From the NCBI RefSeq assembly GCF_017873855.1, contig NZ_JAGGKR010000001.1, positions 620,001 through 684,000 on the forward strand: a stretch of DNA of 64,000 nt, written 5' to 3'. Shown piece by piece: positions 1 through 9,386 of this stretch. Source of the DNA: Methanolinea mesophila. Its GTDB lineage: Archaea; Halobacteriota; Methanomicrobia; Methanomicrobiales; Methanospirillaceae. A program made the translations under genes and the position numbers. How positions within the stretch are numbered: position 1 is the first letter of the stretch; each line of letters opens with the position of its first letter. Under the pieces are notes generated by a model. The model was not told the origin of the DNA. It ran no database searches and saw only the letters and a list, made by a program, of their open reading frames with translations.

Positions 1-1137
1 GAGTACGTCCGCAGGGTTCTTCGGGGGGTGGACCTCCTCGACCTCCCCCGACTTCGCCCTCCGGGTGATGACCAGGGACTCCAGCAGGTCGTCGAACCCG
101 GTGGCGAGGATGGTCCCCCGGGAGACGGCGTTCAGCTGGTGACCGGCCCTCCCCACCCTCTGTACGAGCCTCGCGACCTCGCGCGGCGAGCCGAACTGGA
201 TCACGTGTTCGATGTGCCCGATATCTATCCCCAGTTCCATCGACGACGTACAGATAAGGGCCCGGACCTTTCCGGACTTGAAACGCTCTTCCGCATCTAT
301 GCGTACGTCCCGTGAAAGCGACCCGTGGTGGACTTCCACGTCGCCCCTGGAGAAAAGGTGGTGGCCGAGCGCTTCCGCGGTCACCCGGGTATTGACGAAG
401 ATCAGGGTCGAGCCATACCTGTCGATCGCTTTTGCAACCCAATCCGCCTGCTTCTCGAAGGAATCTCCCGCAAAATCGACCGAAACATCGAGATTTTTTG
501 CCACGGGGACCTCAACCACGGAGAACGGTCGTTTCCCGCACATGAACCGCCCCATCTCGTCCGGGTTCCCCACGGTCGCGGAGAGCCCTATACGCTGGAA
601 CTCCCCTGCATACGGGACGATCCGCTCGAGCGCTACCGCCAGCTGCGATCCCCTCTTTCCCCCGGCGAGCTCGTGGATCTCGTCGATCACCACGCACCTT
701 ACATTTTGCAGGTGTTTCCGGAGGACCTTCCCCATGAAGATCGCCTGGAGCGTCTCAGGAGTGGTGATCAGGAGGTCGGGAGGGGAAAGGGCCTGCTTTC
801 TTCGCTCGGCAGCCGGCGTATCTCCGTGGCGCACGCCAACCGTGATGCCCAGCTCTTTGCACCACCATTCCAGCCGCTGGAGCATGTCCCGGTTCAACGC
901 CCTGAGGGGTGTGATGTAGAGCGTACGAAACCCTCCGGCCGGCTGGGCGAGCATGGCATCGAAGACCGGGAGCATCGCACTCTCTGTCTTCCCCGTCCCC
1001 GTGGGTGCGATCAGGATGAGGTTCCTTCCTTCCCGGACCATGGGGATTGCCTGCTGCTGCACATCAGAGAGGCTTGAAAATCCCCGTTTGCGGATACACG
1101 CCTGTACCCTGGGATCAAGGGTCTTCGCGATCTCCAT
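1..1137 (-). CDS. Lhr-like DEAD/DEAH-box helicase, 3' part missing
   Basis: ATP-dependent superfamily 2 helicase of the Lhr type, expected to unwind DNA or RNA:DNA during repair. The 379 visible codons begin MEIAKTLDPRVQ and show Walker A APTGTGKTES (about residue 44), a DEIHE Walker B, the SATVGN motif III and QRVGRAGH motif VI, so both RecA-like lobes are nearly complete. The gene runs off the window start, so its C-terminal domains are unseen. The ATG has GGAGG very close upstream and overlaps the end of the phosphoesterase gene by 23 bases, implying one transcript. Lhr helicases paired with a phosphoesterase are known in bacterial repair clusters. Whether this is aLhr1, aLhr2 or another clade cannot be decided here. 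Confidence 0.85.
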   Translation of the reverse strand, partial: MEIAKTLDPRVQACIRKRGFSSLSDVQQQAIPMVREGRNLILIAPTGTGKTESAMLPVFDAMLAQPAGGFRTLYITPLRALNRDMLQRLEWWCKELGITVGVRHGDTPAAERRKQALSPPDLLITTPETLQAIFMGKVLRKHLQNVRCVVIDEIHELAGGKRGSQLAVALERIVPYAGEFQRIGLSATVGNPDEMGRFMCGKRPFSVVEVPVAKNLDVSVDFAGDSFEKQADWVAKAIDRYGSTLIFVNTRVTAEALGHHLFSRGDVEVHHGSLSRDVRIDAEERFKSGKVRALICTSSMELGIDIGHIEHVIQFGSPREVARLVQRVGRAGHQLNAVSRGTILATGFDDLLESLVITRRAKSGEVEEVHPPKNPADVL

Positions 1138-1879
1138 GGTCCTCCAGCGACCCGGCCGAGCCCACGTAGGTCCCGTCGGCGAGAAATATCTCGGATTGTT
1201 CTTTGTCCAGGCACCGGGAGAGAGGGCTGAACGGGTCTTTCACGATCTTCCGGATATCATAGCCCGAGAGCTCGTTGAACGCCGGCATGAGCAGGACCCG
1301 CGTTGGCGTCGAGGGTTCCTCCCGCTTCGGAAAATTCAGGCAGGATTCGTCGACCAGCGAGAGCAGGTATGCCGGAGCCCTGAGCGCACATCCCACCTCG
1401 TCCATCAGCGATGCGGTCGGATGGTGGTGCCCGGCGATGATCAGTCTTCCCGACAGGTTCGGGGAAGGATAGGTATGCCCGTGCAGGTAGCCCGTTCCAT
1501 CGATGACCACCCCGTCCCTCGCCAGGAGCTCCCCTTCCTCGAGAAAACGCTCTATTCCGGGATCGTGGTTTCCCGGGACCACCCCGAAGGCGACGTATTT
1601 CCGGAACTCTTCCAGCACCCGGGGGAGCTCCCGGTACTCCTGCCGGGAGATGTACGGGACGCTGTGTTTCACGTCCCCGAGCAGGATCATGTAATCGGGT
1701 TCGGCTTCCCCGATGCACCCGATAACCCGTTTCGCCCGTTCCCGGCTCCGGGTGGAGAAATGGATCCCGTGTCGCGCCATCTCGCTCTCGATCCCCAGAT
1801 GGAGATCCGCCACGACGAGGATCCGCTCTTTTCCCTCGACCAGGAGTGCCGGACCCTGTGAAAGGAATTCGATATTCAT
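1115..1879 (-). CDS. Metallophosphoesterase, RPA-associated phosphoesterase (Rpe)/SbcD-related
   Basis: Calcineurin-like phosphoesterase of about 254 residues, related to the small archaeal SbcD/Mre11-like family. Visible metal-binding motifs are DLHLG, LLGD, GNHD and AGHHHP in the usual order. The start MNIEFLSQGP is chosen because its ATG overlaps the stop of the upstream OB-fold gene as ATGA; a longer in-frame start lies 36 bases upstream but would overlap that gene more. In Haloferax an orthologous arrangement (rpa-rpap-rpe) places such an enzyme with replication protein A, which suggests single-strand DNA metabolism or repair. Substrate is unknown. The coupled downstream helicase supports a nucleic-acid role. 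Confidence 0.85.
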   Translation of the reverse strand: MNIEFLSQGPALLVEGKERILVVADLHLGIESEMARHGIHFSTRSRERAKRVIGCIGEAEPDYMILLGDVKHSVPYISRQEYRELPRVLEEFRKYVAFGVVPGNHDPGIERFLEEGELLARDGVVIDGTGYLHGHTYPSPNLSGRLIIAGHHHPTASLMDEVGCALRAPAYLLSLVDESCLNFPKREEPSTPTRVLLMPAFNELSGYDIRKIVKDPFSPLSRCLDKEQSEIFLADGTYVGSAGSLEDHGDREDP

Positions 1880-2649
1880 AGAAGCCTGATGGTTCCCTTC
1901 ACGGGCTGGTAGCACTCGTCCTCGGCAAGGAGCGACTCCACGGCTTTTCTGACCTCACCGGGGGAGAGACCTTCCCCGGTTCCCGCCCGGATGATCTCCT
2001 CGAGGGTTATTCCCTTCTCGCCGCCGTTATCCCGGATCAGGGTAAGCACGACCTGGACGATATCGGTCTCCCTGCAACCCGGAGATAGTTCCATTCCTGC
2101 AAGAATTTCCCTGATCTCTGTTGCGGTATCCTTCAGGTACCCGGGCATGGTCCGGTAGTGCAGGATGGCTTCCCCGATTGTTCCGGTTCTATCCCCGCTC
2201 TCCATCGCACGGGCCAGCGCCTCGATCCGGAAGAGTGTAGCGCGTGCGGTGGTGATCACCCAGCCGTCGCGGATGTCCCGGGTCACCTCCCTGATATCCT
2301 GCAGCACACATCTGAAGGCCGCATCTCCGGTCCCCCACGGGCAGCGGATCTCCGCCACGGCGGTGACAAAGACCGGAGGCTGTATCGAGGAAAGGATCCC
2401 GGCTGTATCGCGCTCCTGCCGGCCGGTCTCGAGCGTGAATGCACCGGTCGGGTCCGCGACCCTGGCCTGCATGCGGTCATTCACCCTCCCGTCCACCTCA
2501 AGGAGTGCGCCCGCTATGAATACCGCGCTGCACAGCGCGCCCGTGGGGGTGATAACCCTGCAGGTGCCGTCTTTTTGCCGGTCCTTCACCAGTCCCGTAC
2601 CGGCCAGCTCGCGGGCGAACACCCGGGTGAATGAATCCATTCCGTTCAT
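1876..2649 (-). CDS. RPA-associated OB-fold protein (COG3390/Rpap-like)
   Basis: Protein of 257 residues beginning MNGMDSFTRVFARELAG. The N-terminal half has the beta-rich pattern of an OB-fold (TGALCSAVFIAGALLEV, then RMQARVADPTGAFTLETG), as in archaeal RPA-related COG3390 proteins. The C-terminal 90 residues look like a winged helix. No zinc finger is seen. It is first in a coupled set with the phosphoesterase and Lhr helicase. In haloarchaea Rpap proteins are encoded with RPA and assist DNA repair; here no RPA gene lies immediately upstream. A second ATG nine bases in is an alternative start. The family call comes from fold pattern and neighbourhood, so it is moderately sure. Confidence 0.7.
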   Translation of the reverse strand: MNGMDSFTRVFARELAGTGLVKDRQKDGTCRVITPTGALCSAVFIAGALLEVDGRVNDRMQARVADPTGAFTLETGRQERDTAGILSSIQPPVFVTAVAEIRCPWGTGDAAFRCVLQDIREVTRDIRDGWVITTARATLFRIEALARAMESGDRTGTIGEAILHYRTMPGYLKDTATEIREILAGMELSPGCRETDIVQVVLTLIRDNGGEKGITLEEIIRAGTGEGLSPGEVRKAVESLLAEDECYQPVKGTIRLL

Positions 2650-2679
2650 GAAATCTTCCGGAATCCTCCGTTCTGTGGA

Positions 2680-2700
2680 TAACCGGTTAAACTATAGTAG
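2680..2700 (-). promoter_or_regulatory. Likely promoter of the rpap-rpe-lhr operon
   Basis: Read on the minus strand, an AT-rich CTATAGTTTAACC stretch lies 35-50 bases upstream of the rpap ATG and fits a TATA element. It abuts the palindrome AACCGGTT (2681-2688). GGAAGA just before the ATG could be the ribosome-binding site. Inferred from composition only. Confidence 0.35.
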
Positions 2701-2910
2701 TGTTGCCCCCGGGGCATTAGGGATTTTGCTTCGGGCAAGTGTTCCCGGACAGGCAGCAAGATTACTTCAGGTGGAGCAGTATCCGGTGAAGTGTCGGTGG
2801 GTTTATCGGTCCAGAAATCAAAAAAATGCATGGTAAATAGGATACTATAGAGAGAAATAACCGTTAAGTTTATCATGAGTTATTCACACAACAATTTTAA
2901 AGAGGTTTTT

Positions 2911-5900
2911 ATGCGATTCACCGCACGAATAGTGTTTATTGTGCTGATGGGCCTTCTGATAGGCTGCATTTCCGGGGGTGCAGCTGCAGAAGATATCCCA
3001 CCGGCCGACGTCCCCGTCACGCTCCTTGCAGGGGGTGACGAACAGGGGGTCCCGCAACCGGCCACGGCAACCGGAACTGATGAAGAGTATATCGACGAGG
3101 GCTGGCTCGATGCAATGCCCCTCCAGTTCATCCGGAACCAGGGCCAGTACGATCCCGAAGTACAGTATACGGTCATCACCGACGGGGGTTCGGTATACTT
3201 CACCGGACAGGGGGTGATCTTCGAACTCCTGAACGTGACCGAAGAACAGGTCGATTCGGCCTTCGTATGGTACATGTTCCTCAATGCCACGGGCCCGGCG
3301 GGCGTGGAAGGTGAAGACCTCCTGCCCTGCAGGACCAATTTCCTGGTCGGGAACGATTCCGCGGACTGGCACACCTCCGTGGAGACCTACGGGAAGATAC
3401 GGTACGTGGACCTTTATCCCGGGATTGACCTGGTCTATCACGGGGTCCCCGGCGGACTCAAGAGCGAGTTCATCCTCGCACCCGGCGCCAGGCCGGAAAA
3501 TATCCAGCTGATCTACGAGGGCCAGGACAACATCTCCATAAACGACGACGGGTCCCTCATCATATCGACTCCGGTCGGCGATCTCATCGAATGCGCCCCG
3601 GTGTGCTACCAGAATATTTCCGGAGAGATTACCGATATTCCCTGTTTTTTCACGATCGAGGACAATAATATCGTTGGATTCTTGCCGGGAGAATACCGGG
3701 ACGACCTCCCCCTGGTCATCGACCCGGTCATGAAATACGGGATTTACCTCAGGGGGGTCGGGATCGCGAGGGGTGCGGGGATCGCGGTCGACGACCAGCA
3801 GAGTGCGTACGTTATCGGCACCTCATATCCTTCGCCTTATACCCCCGCACCAGGAGCCCTGGACGGCGATTCGGGGGGGACGGATATCGTGGTCGTGAAG
3901 ATAAACCCCGACGGGACTGCACCCCTGTACGTGACCTATATCGGGGGGAGCGGCGACGACACGGGAGCCGGGATCCAGGCCGACTCGGGGTATGCATATA
4001 TTACCGGAACGACGCTTTCCGGGGATTTCCCCACTGCCAGCGCGGTCCAGCCTGACTTGGCGGGAGGTTCGGACGCGGTTGCGGCCAAGATAAACCGGGA
4101 CGGGACAGGTCTGGTGTATTCCACGTATCTCGGAGGGAGCGGTGAAGATTCCGGGGCAGGAATTGCCCTGTTCCAGGGAGATGCGTACATCACCGGGACC
4201 ACCAATTCCCCGGTCTTCCCGGTAATAAGTCGCTACCAGAGGACATTCCTTGCCGGCCAGCAGGATGCGTATCTGCTCCGGCTTTCCGCGAACGGGTCAG
4301 AACTCATATTCTCGAATTATATCGGCGGAACCATGGTCGATTACGGGAAAGGGGTTGCGACGGACGGCGAGGGGTTCGGATACGTCACCGGGGAGACATA
4401 CTCAAGGGACTTCCCCCTGAAGAATCCCTATCGGGCTTCATTTTCCGGTTACAGCGACGTATTCCTCACCAAGGTCACACCTTCCGGTGATTCGTTCACC
4501 TACTCGACCTACCTTGGCGGGTCTTCGATGGATACCGGAAACGCGATCGGGGTGGATGCCTCCGGCTCGGCCTGGATCGCCGGGATGACGCTTTCCAAGG
4601 ACTTCCCCACACAGTCACCCTGGCAGGACAAGAGTAAGGGGTTGTATGACGGATTCCTGACCAGGTTCTCCCCTGACGGAAGATCTTTGCTTTATTCTAC
4701 GTTTATCACCGGATCGGGAGTCGACCAGGCGACGGGAGTCGCCCCTGACAGCGAGGGAAGCGTGTATATTACCGGGAGCACCGGTTCCCGCGACCTCCCC
4801 ACTGTCGCGGCATACCAGGACACCTACGGGGGAGGGCAGTATGATGCGTTCGCGGCAAAATTCTTCCCCGGCCAGTCCGTCCCGGTGTACATGACCTACC
4901 TCGGGGGGAGCGGACTCGATATGGGAGACGGGATCGCGACGGACGACCAGGGTGGGGCGTACCTCACCGGGCTGACCAGTTCCGTCAACTTCCCCACCGT
5001 GGACCCGTATCCGGTCGCGTTCGGGACCAGGGGACAGGGGGGATTCGTTGCAGTGCTCCTCGACCAGTCTCATCCGCCACGGGTCCCGACCGCCGATTTC
5101 GTGGTGAATGGGACCTCAGGTTTTGCTCCCCTTGCGGTGAGTTTCTCCGATCGCTCCACCGGGTATCCCACGACATGGCAGTGGAGCTTCGGGGACGGCG
5201 CGACATCTGCCGAAAGGAACCCGGTCCATGTGTATACCGGCCCAGGCAACTATACCGTTAACCTTACCGTCTCCAATCTCGTGGGGAGTGATACTGACTC
5301 CCGGGTCGATCTTATCTCGGTTCTCGGTATCCCGACCACCACTCCGACCACGGAACCAACTACCACTGTTACCACTGCAGAGCCCACTACCACCGTTACC
5401 ACCGCTGAACCTACTACCACGGTCACTACTGCAGAGCCCACCACCACCGTCACCACTGCCGAACCTACTACCACGGTCACTACTGCAGAGCCCACTACCA
5501 CCGTCACCACCGCTGAACCTACTACCACGGTCACTACTGCAGAGCCCACTACCACCGTCACCACCGCTGAACCTACCACCACGGTCACTACTGCAGAGCC
5601 CACTACCACCGTCACCACCGCTGAACCTACGCCGACAATGACAGGGCAGGCCCAGCTCCCCCAGAGCTTCTATGGTGCGGTGACAATAGGCGACAGTCCC
5701 GCCCCGGTTGGGAGCAACGTGACTGCGGGTGTAACGGGTGGGATTTCACAAGGGGCCACGGTGATCACCTCTGAGGAGGGACGCTACGGTGGGGCCGGAG
5801 CAGTCGACGACAAAGTCCTGGTCCAGGGTGATATCGAACAGGGAGCCCCGATCACCTTTTTAGTGAACGGTGTGCAGGCGGAATGCTACGACGCGGCGGC

Positions 5901-7971
5901 AGGAGGGAACTGGACCATGACCTATCCCTTCACCTCGGGTGAGGTCACCGAGCTCGACCTCCGGGTCGTGCAGGAACCGGTCGCCCCGCTGGCGAACTTC
6001 ACCGCGAATATCACCCTTGGGCCAAGCCCGCTGACCGTCAGCTTCACCGACCTTTCGTCGGGAAACCCGGATACATGGTCCTGGGAGTTCGGTGACGACG
6101 GGTCTTCCATGCTCCAGAACCCCATGCATACCTACGTGAACCCGGGGACGTACAACGTGTCCCTCACGGTGGGCAACGACCAGGGGAGCAATATCCTGGT
6201 CCGGCCGGCATACATTACCGTAAACCCGGTCGTGGGCGGAGACAAGGGGTATTTCCTGGTCCATTCGAACGTCGATTCCGCGAGTGTCTTCTTTGACCAG
6301 GACTTCATGGGAACGACCGAGAACGGGACGCTCCTGGTGGAGGTGTTCGTTACCGGTACGCCCTACCAGACTTTCACCGTAGAGAAAACCGGATATCTCA
6401 CCCTCACCCAGGACATCCCCGCCTATCCTGCAAAGAACGAGACCATTGACCTCTACGCAGACCTGACGCCTCTCCCCCCGGTCGTATTCATCACCGCCAC
6501 CGCGGGACCGGGCGGCTCGATAGAACCGAACGGGACGGTTGAAGTGGCCACCGGCGGCAACCTGGTCTTCGCCATTATTCCGGATCCAGGGAATAAAGTA
6601 GGGAATGTGGACGTAGACGGTACCGGCTTCGGGGCGTTGAGCGTGTATATGTTCCAGTCCGTACAGGAGAACCACACCATCGCCGCCACCTTCGTTCCCA
6701 ATGAGTCGGTGCTCTTTACCATCACCGCCAGTGCCGGGACACACGGAGAGATCGTTCCCTCTGGGGTCCTCAATGTTCCCGAAGGCACCAACCAGTCGTT
6801 CTCCATTGTGCCCGGCACGGGATACCTGATCGCTGACGTGACAGTGGACGGCACCTCTGCCGGTTCTGTGGCCGAGTACACCTTCGAGAACATATCCGGG
6901 GATCATACGATTGCGGCGTCATTCTCACCCGAGACGTTCGTCATCAATGCGACCGCGGGCGAACATGGGCAGATCTCGCCCTCGGGCGAGGTGCAGGCCG
7001 GTTACGGGAGCACCTATATCTTCTCAATCACCCCGGCGGGCGGCTACCGCGTCGCGGACGTGCTCGTGGATGGAACTTCGGTCGGAGCGGTAACCTCGTA
7101 TACGTTCGGCACTATTACCGCGGACCACACCATCATTGCATCGTTCGAACCCCAGGTCTTTACCATCGTTGCATCGGCGGGCGATAACGGTCAGATCACG
7201 CCATCAGGCCAGATCACGGTCCCATTCCAGGAGAACCGGGAGTTCATCATCACCCCGGATGCGAATTACTTTACCTATTCCACGGAGATTGACGGAGTCT
7301 CCATCGCTCCGGTCGGGAACTACACCTTCTGGAATGTGTCCGCGAACCATACCATCTCGGCCTCGTTCCTGCCCGAAGGAACGAAGATCTACACCATATC
7401 CGCGGATTTCAGCGGGCCGGGGACGCTCGAGCCGTTAGGCGAAGTTAAGGTCATCGAAGGGCATGACCAGACCTTCACCATGACTCCCACGCCGGGATGC
7501 TACATTGCGCTGGTGCTCGTCGACAGCAGAGCCGCCCCGCTCCTCCCCACCTACACGTTCCAGAACGTAACCGCCGACCATACGTTCTATGTGCAGTTCA
7601 AAGCCGTCAGCGGCGGGGGCGGCGGCGGGGGCGGGGGTGGCGGAGGCTACACCAGCTCGGTCACCACGACCGAGACTACCACGACGCCTACCCCCACACC
7701 CACCGAGACGTCCGATACCGGTGATACCGGGACGGGAACCGGGACAGTAACCCCCACGCCCACCACCGTACCCCCGACCCTGGAGACTACCGTGCCGACC
7801 GCCGTGCCAACCACCAGTGCTCCGCCGGCACCCTTCTGGACGAGGTTCCCGGGGATAGTTGCGCTGGTAGTGGTGATCACCGTCATCGCTGCGGCAGCGG
7901 GAGGATACTACTATTACCGGACCTACTACCGGAAGGGAGAGCCCGGGGACCAGCTCTACGAAGAGAAATAG
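2911..7971 (+). CDS. Giant surface protein: SBBP propeller, PKD, Thr-rich linker, InlB-like repeats, C-terminal anchor
   Basis: Exported protein of 1686 residues. The start at MRFTARIVF is preferred over an ATG 36 bases upstream because GAGG precedes it and a signal peptide follows directly; LIGC inside it resembles a lipobox, but AAA-E also offers an ordinary cleavage site. Order of parts: an N-terminal domain to about 260; beta-propeller SBBP repeats (YLGGSG, DFPT) about 270-716; PKD about 725-797; ten copies of a nine-residue Thr/Glu/Pro repeat about 807-910; a FYG-type module about 915-1025; a second PKD; a PEGA-like segment; five InlB-B-like repeats about 1190-1560; a poly-Gly run; a Thr/Pro stalk; one membrane helix near 1648-1667; and a short charged tail. 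Probably a cell-surface adhesin or envelope component; ligand unknown. Confidence 0.85.
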   Translation: MRFTARIVFIVLMGLLIGCISGGAAAEDIPPADVPVTLLAGGDEQGVPQPATATGTDEEYIDEGWLDAMPLQFIRNQGQYDPEVQYTVITDGGSVYFTGQGVIFELLNVTEEQVDSAFVWYMFLNATGPAGVEGEDLLPCRTNFLVGNDSADWHTSVETYGKIRYVDLYPGIDLVYHGVPGGLKSEFILAPGARPENIQLIYEGQDNISINDDGSLIISTPVGDLIECAPVCYQNISGEITDIPCFFTIEDNNIVGFLPGEYRDDLPLVIDPVMKYGIYLRGVGIARGAGIAVDDQQSAYVIGTSYPSPYTPAPGALDGDSGGTDIVVVKINPDGTAPLYVTYIGGSGDDTGAGIQADSGYAYITGTTLSGDFPTASAVQPDLAGGSDAVAAKINRDGTGLVYSTYLGGSGEDSGAGIALFQGDAYITGTTNSPVFPVISRYQRTFLAGQQDAYLLRLSANGSELIFSNYIGGTMVDYGKGVATDGEGFGYVTGETYSRDFPLKNPYRASFSGYSDVFLTKVTPSGDSFTYSTYLGGSSMDTGNAIGVDASGSAWIAGMTLSKDFPTQSPWQDKSKGLYDGFLTRFSPDGRSLLYSTFITGSGVDQATGVAPDSEGSVYITGSTGSRDLPTVAAYQDTYGGGQYDAFAAKFFPGQSVPVYMTYLGGSGLDMGDGIATDDQGGAYLTGLTSSVNFPTVDPYPVAFGTRGQGGFVAVLLDQSHPPRVPTADFVVNGTSGFAPLAVSFSDRSTGYPTTWQWSFGDGATSAERNPVHVYTGPGNYTVNLTVSNLVGSDTDSRVDLISVLGIPTTTPTTEPTTTVTTAEPTTTVTTAEPTTTVTTAEPTTTVTTAEPTTTVTTAEPTTTVTTAEPTTTVTTAEPTTTVTTAEPTTTVTTAEPTTTVTTAEPTPTMTGQAQLPQSFYGAVTIGDSPAPVGSNVTAGVTGGISQGATVITSEEGRYGGAGAVDDKVLVQGDIEQGAPITFLVNGVQAECYDAAAGGNWTMTYPFTSGEVTELDLRVVQEPVAPLANFTANITLGPSPLTVSFTDLSSGNPDTWSWEFGDDGSSMLQNPMHTYVNPGTYNVSLTVGNDQGSNILVRPAYITVNPVVGGDKGYFLVHSNVDSASVFFDQDFMGTTENGTLLVEVFVTGTPYQTFTVEKTGYLTLTQDIPAYPAKNETIDLYADLTPLPPVVFITATAGPGGSIEPNGTVEVATGGNLVFAIIPDPGNKVGNVDVDGTGFGALSVYMFQSVQENHTIAATFVPNESVLFTITASAGTHGEIVPSGVLNVPEGTNQSFSIVPGTGYLIADVTVDGTSAGSVAEYTFENISGDHTIAASFSPETFVINATAGEHGQISPSGEVQAGYGSTYIFSITPAGGYRVADVLVDGTSVGAVTSYTFGTITADHTIIASFEPQVFTIVASAGDNGQITPSGQITVPFQENREFIITPDANYFTYSTEIDGVSIAPVGNYTFWNVSANHTISASFLPEGTKIYTISADFSGPGTLEPLGEVKVIEGHDQTFTMTPTPGCYIALVLVDSRAAPLLPTYTFQNVTADHTFYVQFKAVSGGGGGGGGGGGGYTSSVTTTETTTTPTPTPTETSDTGDTGTGTGTVTPTPTTVPPTLETTVPTAVPTTSAPPAPFWTRFPGIVALVVVITVIAAAAGGYYYYRTYYRKGEPGDQLYEEK
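5338..5640 (+). repeat. Tandem repeat coding the Thr-rich linker
   Basis: About ten units of 27 bases encode EPTTTVTTA. Neighbouring units use two alternating codon sets (GCAGAGCCC versus GCTGAACCT), giving a 54-base higher-order period. Such arrays change length by slippage or recombination, so copy number may vary between strains. Confidence 0.9.
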
Positions 7972-8406
7972 TCAAAATCTTTTTTCCTAAATTTCCCGCA
8001 AACCTGCGGGATCGTGTTTGAATTCAATAAACAGAGGCGGTTTGACGGCTCCAGACGATACTCCCCCATTTTTCTCCCTGATGCCATGTAGCCGGCATTT
8101 CCCAAGGTAAATTTCCAGGCTCCCGCGATACTCTGCAGATGCGGGAGACGCCCCACAATTTTCCTTCGAAAAGAATTCCTGTAGGGGGATATCTTTCGTA
8201 ACAGTTTGTGACGATTCCAGGCCGTATCCCCTTAATCCGGATTTACAACTCTACAGGCAGCATTACTGAAACAATGCATACCACTTACAATTTTTTAGTT
8301 TCACACCACAGCGCCAAATCATTTTGTGATCAAAAAAGCAACAAAAATACCATACGAGGGCTATCCACTGATGACCGGATCGTCCCGCCCCGAGGAGCGC
8401 CAAGGA
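7972..8406. other. Intergenic region with two GC-rich hairpins
   Basis: No convincing gene. A T-rich run (about 7979-7985) right after the surface-protein stop can terminate transcription. Two inverted repeats follow: CCCGCA/TGCGGG at 7995-8010 with a 4-base loop, and CTCCCGC/GCGGGAG at 8120-8147 with a 14-base loop. The right part, up to rfcS, is AT-richer and should hold its promoter, though no clear TATA box is seen. An in-frame ATG at 8371 could extend rfcS upstream. Confidence 0.5.
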
Positions 8407-9378
8407 ATGGATGAGAACCACGCCATATGGATCGAGAAGTACCGCCCGACAAAACTGTCGGAGATCGTGGGGCAGGACGAGATCATCACCCGTCTGCAAT
8501 CCTATGTGAAGACCGGAAACCTCCCCCACCTCCTCTTTACCGGAAGTGCAGGGGTAGGGAAAACCACGGCGGCCGTCGCCCTGGCAAGGGAGTTCTTCGG
8601 GGAGACCTGGCACATGAACTTCCGGGAGATGAACGCCTCGGACGAGCGCGGTATCGAGGTCGTGCGGAACCAGATCAAGCAGTTCGCCCGCACGTCACCC
8701 CTGGGCGGGTCCTCCTTCAAGATCCTGTTCCTCGACGAGGCGGATGCCCTCACCCCGGATGCGCAGGCCGCGCTCCGCCGGACCATGGAGAGTTATGCAC
8801 TGACCTGCAGGTTCATCCTCTCCTGCAATTACTCCTCAAAGATCATCGACCCCATCCAGAGCAGGTGCGCAATATACCGGTTCCGCCCCCTCTCCCGCGA
8901 CGCGATCGCGGAAGAGATCCACCGCATCGCGGGAAAGGAGAAGATTAAAATCTCCCCCGGGGCGATCGATGCGATCGTCTACGTCGCCCAGGGAGACATG
9001 CGGAAGGCGATCAATGCCCTCCAGGGCGCGGCAATCATCAGCAACGAGATCGACGGGAAGATGGTCTATGCGATCACTGCGACAGCCCGTCCGGAAGAGA
9101 TAGAAGACCTCCTCTCCCTCTCCCTCCAGGGCGATTTCGAGGGTGCAGAGGCGGTGCTGAACAATCTTTTGTACGAGCGGGGTATCGCGCCGAACGAGTT
9201 GATCAACCAGTGTTACCGGGCCCTCGTGAAACGGGATATGGACCCGGGCCAGAGGGTCGCGCTTATCGATACCCTCGGGGAAGCCGACTTCCGCCTCTCG
9301 GAAGGGGCCAGCAGCGACATCCAGCTCGAAGCGCTCATCGCAAGGTTCGTGCTGCTATCAGGTAATCCGAGGAGCTAG
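8407..9378 (+). CDS. rfcS: Replication factor C small subunit
   Basis: AAA+ clamp-loader subunit that, with the RFC large subunit, loads PCNA at primer-template junctions. The 323-residue protein from [14 protein letters not shown] has the RFC box IEKYRP, Walker [10 protein letters not shown], Walker B FLDEAD, and the SRC arginine-finger motif in QSRCAIYRF; the C-terminal collar domain is complete. Upstream in-frame ATGs would add up to 27 residues not expected for the family; the chosen start has GAGGAG nearby. The stop is eight bases before the mcm start, so the two replication genes are probably co-transcribed. A divergent second copy lies at 17826-18839. Confidence 0.95.
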   Translation: MDENHAIWIEKYRPTKLSEIVGQDEIITRLQSYVKTGNLPHLLFTGSAGVGKTTAAVALAREFFGETWHMNFREMNASDERGIEVVRNQIKQFARTSPLGGSSFKILFLDEADALTPDAQAALRRTMESYALTCRFILSCNYSSKIIDPIQSRCAIYRFRPLSRDAIAEEIHRIAGKEKIKISPGAIDAIVYVAQGDMRKAINALQGAAIISNEIDGKMVYAITATARPEEIEDLLSLSLQGDFEGAEAVLNNLLYERGIAPNELINQCYRALVKRDMDPGQRVALIDTLGEADFRLSEGASSDIQLEALIARFVLLSGNPRS

Positions 9379-9386
9379 ACCCGCAC

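Noticed and set aside
2646-2876. 76-codon ORF in the rpap/surface-protein gap
   Set aside because: Overlaps the promoter of the rpap operon, no ribosome-binding site and no recognisable pattern.
2911-2991. Lipoprotein processing at LIGC in the giant surface protein
   Set aside because: The AAA-E cleavage site further on and a C-terminal membrane anchor explain export and retention; the lipobox may be chance.
5250-5618. Minus-strand ORF of Val/Thr repeats opposite the Thr-rich linker
   Set aside because: It is the antisense reading of a tandem repeat without stop codons; no start signal and no independent evidence.
5860-6906. Long minus-strand ORF (348 codons) inside the giant surface gene
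   Set aside because: Shadow of a GC-rich coding sequence; the plus frame has clear PKD and repeat domains.
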